NCBI GenBank assembly: GCA_015501585.1
Contig: JADNRY010000476.1
Coordinates: 1-45,393, forward strand
DNA: 45,393 nt
Source of the DNA: Rhodocollybia butyracea
Taxonomy: Eukaryota > Basidiomycota > Agaricomycetes > Agaricales > Omphalotaceae
Reading direction: 5' to 3'
Part shown: positions 1-9,912 of the stretch, piece by piece
Layout of the letters: each line of letters opens with the position of its first letter
Numbering within the stretch: position 1 is the stretch's first letter
Notes under the pieces: model-generated
Told to the model about the DNA's origin: nothing
Database searches by the model: none
The model's input: only the letters and a program-made list of their open reading frames with translations
Program-made: the position numbers and the translations under genes

Positions 1-952
1 AAATTCAGGTATGGGAAAAGGTCGTTGCAGCGCCTGCTGGCAGGACCGCAGCAAGAACGGAGGAAGGTAGGTGGTTGTTGCTGATAGTCTTATCTTGCAT
101 ATTAGTATTTGAGAATATCTTGGTGAGTTCGATTCCAGTCTTGCAAGTGCTGTTTGTGACGCCGATTTTAGAAGATTCCGGTGTTGAACTACTGCCAGAC
201 CACAATTATGAGCGTGATAGAGCGATATGTACATTGAGACGTACCTGAGTATTCTTTATTTTCTTGTGCGACTTGGCCGTCGTTGCGTTGCTCAGTCGGG
301 ACTTTACACCTAGTTAAAGAAAAGTTGTTAATCTCATGTTATTTTTGCTTCATTTTTTCACTTAGATACTAAAGACTTAACTTTCGTCGCATCGTCTTCA
401 TGAGAGTCGAAGACGAAGCGACGGAAAGTTGTGCACGTGCTGACGCTTGCAAGTTACGCACCAGCGCTTGGATTCTGGACCGCAAAAGGAAAATCGTTTC
501 ATTGTTGACGGGGCAATGATCCCAACACTTTTGAAATCGGTTGCGATTAATAAACACTGGCCTCAAGCTGTAGCATTTGGTCAGACGGGCGTGCGAGGCC
601 TTGAGTTATGAACTTTTGGAAGAGAGGATGGTGTTATGTTTGGAGCTTATGCTTGCGAAGTAGCTGTTCGAAAGCGGGCAGAAAACGCCCCATCTTTTTC
701 CTGTTTACTTTTGCTTCCTCGGAGTTGGGGTTGTTACGAGGGTTCTGTTTCTAAGGTGAACTACTGGAGTGGCACTTTCCATCGTAATTGGTAGTGAGTT
801 AGAGTTGCATTGTTGTGAGTGTTATGGTGGTGAGTGGTAAGAGCGAAAGTACAAGTCTGAAAACAAGCCTGGTCAGTGTTTGAACGGGAAAATCTCCTGG
901 TGAACAATGGACCCACAATGAACTTGTCATTTTAAGTATTATTCGCAGTTTT
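1..952. other. no recognisable gene
   Basis: Only short open frames in all six frames, none with a recognisable motif or consistent splice structure. I see no RNA gene here. Probably decayed intergenic or repeat-derived DNA. Confidence 0.5.
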
Positions 953-1158
953 GGACTGTCGTTTCTGGTTGTTTCCCAATGAATATAGTTTAACGTCATT
1001 GCGGACGCTGGCCCTTTTTGCAGATCGGTGCAAGTTCATCAGCGGAAAATCTCGGTGCATGGACTGGCGTTTCTGGTTTGCTCATTGTTTCCTAATAAAT
1101 ATAGTTTAACGTCATTGCGGACGCTGGCCCTTTTCGCAGATCGATGCATGTTCATCAG
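953..1158. repeat. imperfect tandem duplication (two units of about 90-98 bp)
   Basis: The unit at 953-1042 recurs at 1061-1158 with a few substitutions and a small insertion. Each unit carries the same 23-nt core (986-1008 and 1102-1124). That core also occurs exactly, in inverted orientation, at 5983-6005 on the other side of the Spt5-like gene. Confidence 0.85.
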
Positions 1159-1394
1159 TTCTATAGCTTCTGCTCTTATTCCAGAAAAGAGCCTACAAAC
1201 ATAAGTACATTACGTGCTACCATACAGACCAAGTACACAACCAAATAAAAGTTTACACATATATTTACAGTAGTCCTGCTCCTAGATGAACCGGAGACAG
1301 CTGGGGTAAACGAAATAAATCAGACATCTACTAAGTCTATGAAATGGTCCACAAACTACTTGCAATCTACGGCCGCGACACACCAGTATTCCAC

Positions 1395-4300
1395 TCACCA
1401 CGATTTCTCGCACAAGTCCTTCCGAATCCCAGACACCTTCCTGTTCCCTTCGTTCATTTGAGCCGATGTTTCGTGGATCACAACGAGGTCCCACCTAGGA
1501 GCGTTGAATACAGTCCCATTTGCCTCAAGCTCTGTGTCCCACTTCGCCTTATTCCACTGAATTTTGACAGGTATGAGACGATAATCATATTGCTTCGACA
1601 GTCCAACCCATTTTCCAACGGAACGACCGATTTTGCCGACATGGCGTCCACGAACCACAATGTACAACTTCCTGGCCTTCTCAGGGTTCTCTGCGATGGT
1701 GGTATTCGCCTGCTTGATCTGACTGAAGGGAATGATATCTCCCACGTTCGCTCGTGTAGTTCGCTTCCCTTCGCGTGCCACTATTAACCCGGCAAGGGTA
1801 GTGAGATAAACGCGTTGTTCGGGCATATTCCTTGCGTCGTTTCTGACTACAATGTCAAGGCCTTGAAGAGCTTCGCACAGCACACGTGTCGCGAGCCAGT
1901 GGCCAGAAGCGTCGGTATTGGCGCCGGTAGGGGAGGGAGCATGAATAAGGGCGCTTGATGAAGTAGGCGCAGACGCTGTGTTGGCTCGCGGTTCCCCAAC
2001 ACTTCCATCTGGCGCGATCGAATATTCATCATATCGCGGCGTCATTCCTCCTGCCTCACTAGATGTATGTAGAGGAGTCATAGCCGACGGATCCCAAGCC
2101 CCCCCGTCGCGTATCGGTGCATTGCTGTCAGAACGAGGGGTCATCCCTCCTGTGTGATTGGAAGGGGGCTGCCAGGTCCAGTATCGGTATAAGGCGGGAG
2201 TTTCCCCCAAGCTGGAAGGGTGAGGAGGAGTTCTCGACGACGGGTCCCAGGCGCTCCCGTCACCGGAAGCTGAGGATGATTGAAGGTTTGGAGTCACGTC
2301 TCGCCCCTGTGCAGCCACTAACGCCGCTAATGATTTGGCTGTCTGGGTATCGGTTGCAGCGTGGTTTCTTTGCAGCTCAACCTTCATTAGATGCAGCCTC
2401 CACTGCTCATGTTTTCGTTCTTCATCTTCCTCCCGACGCCGCCTCTCGTCCTCCTCGTTATACATTGTGACTTGCTCCTGAACCTTACGTCTATAGCCGA
2501 CGTGGAGCTCTGCAACGGTGTATTCAGGCTTGTACCCGTCCTTGAAAGACCAGAAGCCTTGAGGATAGAAGCAATCGCCATCGTCGTGTAGGAATTTGTG
2601 CGATCTATAGATTTATGATTAGTATACCAACTATTGAAACAAGTAGCACACATACTGTGCATGTCGAACCCAATGGTAATCTACCCATTGGAACACCGTT
2701 TGTGTTGATATCGTCTCATATCGCACATGCACTTCTAAGCCACTAGACTTCTTGTCATTCCTCCGCACCCCCTGCACTCGAGCGAATTCTCCCCGTTTAA
2801 CATTTCCCGGCTCCAAAACAATAACATGTATACCTATCCACGGAGAGGCTCCGGTATAAGTTTCACTGCGTTTGGCGAGTTCATTATCTGAGCTGAGTGG
2901 CGAATTCACGGCTTTCCGCAGAACATCCTCTGTGATGGTTGGGATTGCCAATACCTTCGTCTCGCGCAAGCAATTTATATGACATTCAGCCTTAAAAGGG
3001 TAGAAGAATTAATAGAACACGCACATAGAAATATTTCACTTACTGAATTCTGCGCATCGATCTGGACTGTTGCCATACCATGCCCTTCATCCAATGCAGT
3101 GACAAAACCGGTCTGCCCGTCGAACGCGTGAGCAGAACACTCTGGACCCACTTTCCTTGATCGCCGGATAGTGCCTGTGGCTCCAGGAAGCAGCTCGACC
3201 ATCATATGTACAGCTAGCTTCCGGCGCAATCGGGTCTTTGGGACTGACTGCGTGTCGGAATTGAGTAGTACGACGCAAGAGACGACGTCGACCTTCTGAA
3301 TCACTCCTTCGCCAATCCAGTCCTCGGCAGTGTCCATACTCGAGGGAAGCAACTCTACCCAGGCGTTTGCTCTGATCTCGACTGTTTCATTCTCGAAAAA
3401 TTGCCAGGATGATAATGGCGGGATCATACGAATGACATGCTCATTGGAGAGGGCTGGATGTTCGGACTCGAGGAAGAGATTGAGTTCCTCGGAGGTAATA
3501 CTAGTGGCAGGCTCGATATGCTTCTTGCCAACGAGACACATTCTCAAGCTGGACTGGATCCACAGTTGCTCTCCAACTATCGCAAATTTTCGTTTATCGT
3601 CGTGGCCGCAAGGTTTCGGATCGCACATCGGACAGGCCACTCTGAGAGATACCGTACCGTCGCTATCCTCGACGTATTGGTTGATCTGAGCGCGAGACAA
3701 CAGACTCAGGGGTGGCCGCACGTTCTTCATCGAATCCAAGGTCCCGCTCGAAAGATTCTTGCGCGGTATCAAATAGGCAGTACGCTGGTGCTTCTCGATT
3801 GACAACCAACCTGGTGGAATGACTGGAAAAAGTACTGCAATGTCATGACGGTGTGGTCCGTTTTGGATAACTCGTACCCAAGTTCCATAGGGCAAAAACC
3901 GGTCACGATGTCGTGGTAAATCTGAATCAGGAATGAGGGAGTGTAACGGAGGAAAGTGTGGGCCATGAGGATAAACGAAATATGCCAGGCTTTTGAGGTA
4001 GTCGAGAAGCGCACTGTTGTCGGGCAACATACTTCGGACTTGTAGATAAACATGACCGGAGACAGGGGACGATAGGTATTTTTTGACCAGATCTTGCCGG
4101 TTTGTTGCTCTGAGGGTATTGATGATATTCGACTCTGATCCATACTAATGTACTCTATTGTCAACAAAAATTTACTAAGTGAAAAACCATTAACATACCA
4201 TACACCGTACGCGATACCATCGCCAATCAATGTCTTCGTCGTGATAGTGCATTCGAATCGCATTTCTTGCGTCGTTGAGTGCATCTTCCTCTGTTCGAGC

Positions 4301-5133
4301 GTTTCGTGAAACCAAAGCCCCATTGTTGTAAGCGGCTGGTTCAGGAGAGGACGGAAACGCGGTCGGTCCTTCCGAGGTGATGGATCCGGCTGGTCCAGCA
4401 GAAGACGAAGAAGACAAATTACTGGTCAAGTTCAAGTTACCGGTTCCTGCACGGCAGGTTCCAGGTGACGTTGCAGCGTCCTTTGCCTGCATTGCATCGA
4501 TTTCGCCTAAAGCATCTAAGACATTGTTTTCATGCCTAAGGACGCCGTCAAAGCGAGGTGACCAGACACTGTGATCGTAGGAGCCACCGAGAACGTCGCG
4601 CATACGATTCTCCAGCTGCACGAGAGTGATATCGTCTGAGGTGGCGAATGCGCGCAATAAATCCCAGCACTCATCAGGTGTAGGTGGTAGAAGTTGATCT
4701 CCAGAATCCGGAGCTGAATTAGCGGAAGTGGCTTGGATCGAGGAAGGAGATGGTTGGAAGACTTCGGCTGGGGAGGGAGGTATAGGAGAGGTATGACTGT
4801 GAATCGAGGAGGATGGGCGATCGTTTTCATATCTCTCGAATATGTGTTGGAACAAAGGAATGGTGGATTCGGTGTGTAGAGTAGGAGGTGGGATGTCGAA
4901 TTTGCGAGAGGAAGAACTTGGGGTCTCTTCGTCAATGAAATCAGCTAAATCTTCATCGTCAGGGTCTTCATCGTCGTCCTGGCCATCATCCGACACCTCA
5001 GCCTCAACATCTAGGAAGTCCCGCGCGTCCACGCGTCGCCGTTGAGTATGCTGTAGTAAGATTTTCAATTTCCGTACTTCGGCTTGTGCACGTCGCGTGT
5101 ACGTACCTCTTCGAATTCTGATATTCGAGACAT
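1395..5133 (-). CDS. Spt5-like protein with NGN-like and KOW-like domains, intact paralogue
   Basis: Predicted exons, transcript order: 5133-5107, 5050-4199, 4144-3044, 2990-2656, 2604-1395. All joins keep phase and total 3525 nt (1174 residues plus stop). Start chosen at ATG 5133 (MSRISEFEE) because the longer open frame runs through a clear intron. Visible parts: basic then acidic N-terminus (HTQRRR...FLDVEAEVSD...ADFIDEE, residues ~10-60) like the Spt5 N-terminus; NGN-like segment from ~286 (WRWYRVRC, then GHVYLQV ~325); KOW-like stretches near 378 (YGTWVRVIQNG), 640 (GQTGFVTALDEGHG) and 715 (VIVLEPGNVKRGEF); a charged helix ~825; Spt5-CTR-like GSAWDPSSRTPP and GGAWDPSAMTPL at ~880-940; terminal KOW-like KLYIVVRGRHVGKIGRSV ~1085. 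Spt5 binds RNA polymerase II as DSIF in the nucleus. Because several divergent relics lie nearby, this is probably a duplicated, non-canonical paralogue rather than the essential SPT5. Its own function is unknown. Confidence 0.75.
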
Positions 5134-5180
5134 TGAGAATCGTCAGTCTGAGCGAGGCAAATGTGTCAGTAGATGAATCA

Positions 5181-5239
5181 AACAAAAAAGTACGAGGAGA
5201 ACATCATTCTCGCATAACATCTCCCCGTACTTTTTTGTT
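5181..5239. promoter_or_regulatory. 14-bp-stem inverted repeat upstream of the Spt5-like gene
   Basis: A 14-nt arm at 5181-5194 (AACAAAAAAGTACG) is perfectly complementary to 5226-5239, with a 31-nt loop. It lies 48-106 nt upstream of the chosen start codon of the minus-strand Spt5-like gene, in promoter or 5' UTR position. It could be a regulatory structure or the scar of a small fold-back insertion. Confidence 0.6.
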
Positions 5240-5381
5240 TTTTCTTTGTTTTTTCACAGGTTCATCGTGCGCGACTGATGGTCCTTCAGACTCTTAGGTA
5301 CATTCATCGTGTTTTACATCGTACGCTACATATCCAACAGTGGGCGGGCACTTACCGACACCTACCAGTAGCGGGACTTAG

Positions 5382-5589
5382 AGATGGTGGAAGTTCGCTG
5401 CAAAAAAAAAATAAAGTTCCCACGGTGCTTGCCGTGGAGGAAGAGCCGCACGAAGGCTCGAGTAATTGGTCAGCGGCCGCTGACACATTGCTTGCGCCGC
5501 TGACCAATTACTCGAGCCTTCGTGCGGCTCTTCCTCCCGGCAAACACCGTGGGAACTTTCTCATTTTTGTCTTCGAACTTCCACCATCT
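5382..5589 (+). mobile_element. 208-bp fold-back (MITE-like) element, copy A
   Basis: The ends AGATGGTGGAAGTTCG and CGAACTTCCACCATCT are perfect inverted repeats. Inside are a second stem (GTTCCCACGGTG / CACCGTGGGAAC) and a ~40-bp near-perfect stem around 5450-5526 with a short central loop. There is no coding capacity. A flanking mini-hairpin (CTGGCG...CGCCAG) at about 5594-5620 is shared with copy B at 12.3 kb, so the mobile unit may extend to about 5625. No clear target-site duplication is visible. Confidence 0.75.
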
Positions 5590-5625
5590 TGGCGCTGGCG
5601 CTGCTCGTCGTCGCCAGCGACGACG

Positions 5626-6111
5626 ATCTCTGCCCAGGACTCACTTTCTTTCCCATGCAGCTCAGTATATATGATTTCCTTCTTCTTTTTGGGCCTGTAA
5701 TTTCATGGTGGTGCTTCCCATTTGAACGCTTGATTGGTGTTCTTCAAAAAATCAATACCAACCATATTGGCGGTATGTTTTCCACTTTTCAGCGAGCTCG
5801 AAAATCTCACCGGGAGTTCATAGGTGTCATGGAATTGACAATGATTAAAAGCTTGCCACGTACTGCAAACCTCCGACGCTGGCTTCGTCGCTCAGATTGT
5901 CCTGAGACTATCCGTCAAGTCAACGCTTTGGCCCATCATAAAAAGTAAATATCAGACATTGGCGCAACAATGAACAATGAACGCGTCCGCAATGACGTTA
6001 AACTAAGGCAGTTCCAACAAAGGTATTCAGTGAGTTCATTATATCTTTGCGTTGCTCGATATTCATCGGGACGTTCATTCTACAGCTCTGTGACCAGAGG
6101 AGGTAATACTA
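5626..6111. other. intergenic, no gene recognised
   Basis: Short open frames only. The one notable item is the inverted 23-nt match (5983-6005) to the tandem repeat at 986-1124. Confidence 0.5.
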
Positions 6112-7461
6112 TGACCAGACGTAACCGAAATCCGCCAGCGTCGCCTGCTAATGCACGTCGGACTCGCTCGAAAGGGTTAGCGGAGATGGACCATACCCTA
6201 TCGCAGTTGAAGGATATTGAAGATCAGCACGAGGGTGTGAAGGTTCCGAGACGAAGAAACGGGTTCGGAAGGCGAAAAAGGTGCAGAAGGTAAGTCCTTG
6301 AGTTAATTCCAGATGTCGGACTCCTTATCTGGCAAGCATCAGAGGACTTTACGAATCCTGGACGACGATATCGAAGATGAAGGTACCGAGGAGACTCGAA
6401 AAGGCTACGAACATCAAAGATGGGAAGAAGAAGGTGAGACTCCTTGAATATCATCCTCATTAGTTACTCACTACTTCATAGACAGCGAAGAAGGATACCG
6501 GGACAAGCAAAGTTAGTATGCTCTCAAAGGTAATGTGTTTCATCCAGTGTTCTGGTTGGTGCTTATTGTGTACTTCGTTGTAGGTTAATGCTGGCGATGA
6601 AGGACTGGCGCCTGTGGATACAGTGCTTCACGTCCCCCAACAAGTGGTATACCACAACTTCTGGCACAGCCCTGAACAAAACCCACGCAAACGGCTACCG
6701 CGCCAGCTCGAATTCCGCATGCCAAACTTCCTCTCCCTAGGACGCAGCAAGACACCAGAAGCCGCATCGCGGCACTGACAGGTTCTATTCAGTCGCCAGT
6801 ACCCTCCACACCCGCGGTGGCGAAAGGTTCTGCCACACCCATTCGTTCCTCTCGACGTACAAACCACTCCCCTCCAGTCGCTTCTGTCCCTGCTGTGGAC
6901 AAAGCGGCCCAGCCGACTGCCTACACGCCCACGACATCCGCGCGAAGTACGACCACTTGCGAGAGAAGTACAAGCAGCTCGTATCAGCCAGAGTAGGAAA
7001 TAACGAACGAACTCGCGATGAAAATGTTGACGACCATGCCAACAACGATGCCGACTTCGAACCGGACGAAGCACTTGTATGATGGGCAGATCCACGACGA
7101 CGACGACGAAAGAGAGCGGACATAATCCGAACAACAATTATCTTGCCAGGAGGCAACGCCTTCGCTACCCCTCGAGGAATTACCTACTATAACGCATGGA
7201 AGTCGCACTGAGCGTCGAACGAGAGCAATGGTGAGTTTCATTGGAGAATGTTATATTCTGTTTTGATTAACTGATCTCTTCTAGAAACATTACAGGTCTA
7301 CAGCGCGCGGGCCCATGCGGCCTATCATGCGGTTTTACTCAAACGATTGAGAGGGAAGAAATCAACGACATCCAAGCCCGTCGTCGTGCTCTCCAACCTG
7401 AGTACGATTGGTACATGGAACGACTGGGCGAAACGGTCAAGGCACACCCTATAATTGACTG
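6112..7461 (+). pseudogene. decayed multi-exon gene of unknown family
   Basis: It begins with ATG at 6112 (MTRRNRNPPASPANARRT, basic and proline-rich) and continues through short open segments with plausible introns. Examples are exon pieces near 6312-6440 (acidic, ILDDDIEDEG), 6586-6777 (VVYHNFWHSPEQNPRKRL), 6935-7080 (HDIRAKYDHLREKYKQ, charged helix) and 7330-7440 (EEINDIQARRRALQPEYDWY). Frames do not join without stops: a TGA follows at 7080 and the later GGNAFATPRGITYYNAW segment is in another frame. The charged and helical make-up suggests a fungal repeat-associated protein. I do not recognise the family. Confidence 0.4.
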
Positions 7462-7575
7462 AAGACAATTAATAGGGCCATCAGATTGAAACGACAACAG
7501 GGCATCATCTGCTCTCGTGCATCAAGGGCTCGATGACGCTGTGGCAACGAGCACACCACACCGGATGTCCCGCCG

Positions 7576-7870
7576 GATGTCGTCCAATTGAGCGCTACAT
7601 TTGTCAATAAGCAGGTATGTATTCGTTCGTGCAACGTGTTAAAAATTGTGTTAACTGAATATCAAGTTCGTTTAAGTTCGTCAATAAGCCTGTCAAAAAG
7701 TTCAGAGTTCGAGGAGGTATCTAATCGTTCGTGCTACGCGTACAAGTTCGGAAACGAACCTTTTTTCTTGTTACAATTCACGCACGAGCGGCGCTTAACG
7801 CTAGTGATGTAAAGACGATGACAAGACGCGAGGATGATGCTACAGACGATGGCTTGGACGCCTTACCTAC
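7576..7870 (+). pseudogene. Spt5-like relic, 5' fragment
   Basis: Contains the conserved first-intron region of the local Spt5-like family (a GTATGTATTCGTTCGTGC donor side, then a T-rich tract and ACAATTCACGCACGAGCGGCG) encoding the start of the acidic exon (FTHERRL). After this it decays, with acidic-domain-like GATGA...GAGGATGAT sequence near 7818-7850. The donor-side sequence appears twice (7614 and 7710), so this relic may itself contain an internal duplication. The last base of the AG acceptor seen in the other copies is mutated here. Confidence 0.55.
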
Positions 7871-8182
7871 GCGTATAATTTAGGTGGTACCCGGTTGTCA
7901 GGTACGCTCATTCTTCAATCGTATATTCAAAGAGGTGATGATTTTGCAGCGGCAATCTATATCTATCTGAGAGGTGGCTGCGAATCTGTTCATGTGTTAT
8001 GAGCGTTTGTGTGCTATTAGCGTTGATGTATGTAGAAGGGAGGATGGTAGAAGAGAGGACGCAAGCTGGGAGTATAGGGCAGAGATCGTCTGCCATGTTC
8101 CATGATCCACTGACTTTCTTTTAGAGGAAGGTTATCCTGAAGCCTCTTCCTCTGACCTGGAATGTTGTTGGTTATCTCGTCG

Positions 8183-8730
8183 CTTGGTTCTAAAATTTCT
8201 CAGATACGATTCCTGAAGGTGCCTGGGTTTGGGAAGTATATCCAGGGAATGTGGGTTACATATCCGGCCCCAGGAAATATAGAATGTTCCAAAAGGTGAG
8301 CGTATTCTGTTTCAGACAAATCGTTTATCGCCTGAATAATCTGGTGTCACCAGATCGATAGAACTGCATAATCAAAAGACGGAGTCTGTGGTGGTGTAAT
8401 CAGAAATGCCCCTTGGACCTCATCCCGAACGGTCCTTTCACCAAGGCAAGGAAAAATCTTTCGCTTTCCGAGCCAGTCTCACTATATCCAGAAAGAATTC
8501 ATGATTTACAGAGGGATAGCATTACATTTCCTGCATTAGTAGATGACCAGCACCAAACGCGATTCATGACCCAGTTCCTAACTCAGATACATCAGACATA
8601 CATCCAGTGACCTCAAATTTCTGGAGGTTCGAAGAATGGCAGAAACGAGCGTATTCCGCCAATCTAGCTCAATTTGAGCGCGGTGGCAAGATTAAAAGGG
8701 AAAAACCTAAGAAATTGGGAAACTTATAGC
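8183..8730 (+). pseudogene. fragment of an uncharacterised fungal repeat-associated gene
   Basis: Open pieces with intron-like joins: about 8203-8297 (EGAWVWEVYPGNVGYISG), 8413-8600 (ending PALVDDQHQTRFMTQFL) and 8610-8730 (NFWRFEEWQKRAYSANL then KIKREKPKK). A diverged inverted copy lies at 19440-20160, so the sequence is repeated in this genome. No catalytic motif is visible. The GYISG segment is faintly KOW-like, but I would not assign it. Confidence 0.4.
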
Positions 8731-9912
8731 GACCCAGTAAGTAGCACATTTAGAACAGATCTTTGTATTTAAAGTTAGAAATATTTGGTCTCCAGTCAAG
8801 GAGTTATCCGTGATTTCGTTGGAAGTAGATCTCGGTGACTTCTATGTAGTGGACGTGCCACAGAATAGTATATCTCATTTCAGTAGTGCGAATTCGCTAT
8901 AACATTCCATTGAGAACCCTCGTATTGACACTACAAACACTGGTCCTGATTGTCTGTACAATCAGGATGAGTGTTTGTATAGTCTATACGAGTGTAAACC
9001 GGGACCTGGGAGGCGAAATAAACTATAAAGGCCGCTACTACAAATCGCACGATTACGATGCGGTATGGGATGGCTAATAATGTCAATACGACGTGACAAC
9101 CAACTAACCCTTCGTTGACTGACTGAAGAAAACCAAGTTACTAATGAAGCTGAGCGTTAAAGAATAATGCATACCGCGAGACACTGTAAACTCACCAAGC
9201 TCGGAGGAATAAGTGGCTTGAATTTAGTAATGAAGACGCCACTACAGCAATTGTGATTCAAGCTGCAAACTGATACAGTATGTCACCTCGACAAAGTAAG
9301 TCACTTGCTCATCCTTCTCTAGAATCCGCGCAATATATGCCAGCAACAAACCCATCACTGCACTTTTGGTCGGACCTGGTCGAAACTGGTGTCCATGTCT
9401 GGCTTGTAATACATGGAGAACGTAAGTGCATTGCTATATCTTGGTATTGTATCGGTGACGCAGACGCAGATTATTGAATTCAAAATTTGTAAGATACATC
9501 GCCTGCGTCAACATGGAGGTGCGTACGCTGGGTTGTCTAGTTGTTTGCGTTCGTTCTGACTTGAGCCAAAAACCGCCTCGCTCAAACAGACTGCTAACTG
9601 TTTCGAATAAAGACCATCCAAGAATTTTAAGGAGTCTCCTCGGATGTACCATCCTTCTTCGACAGGGTTCGACGAGCATTACGCATCGCTTTCCCCGGAA
9701 CTGTGGCGAAAGTCTACATCAAGCCGTAACACTTTATCTCTCACTGGCAAAAATTCCAAGCGCTATTACAAGTATACTGTGCAATACCTACATTTGGAGA
9801 CATTGGCATTATATTATTACAATACCTATTAAAGCAATCACTCAAATTTGAGTGGCACCAACAAAAGCAAATTGTTTTTATAAGTATGAAAAACTTTCTA
9901 CATGCCGTGTAC
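8731..9912. other. no recognisable gene
   Basis: Short frames only. A segment near 9590-9720 reads PSFFDRVRRALRIAFPG on the plus strand between stops and may be a gene remnant. Otherwise nothing can be supported. Confidence 0.45.

Noticed and set aside
1344..1787. Plus-strand 147-codon frame near the left end
   Set aside because: Antisense to the last exon of the Spt5-like gene, with no motif of its own.
4190..5185. Longer N-terminus for the Spt5-like gene beginning upstream of 5133
   Set aside because: The extended frame begins at TTG and reads through 5106-5051, a clear intron that is also present in the paralogous relics.
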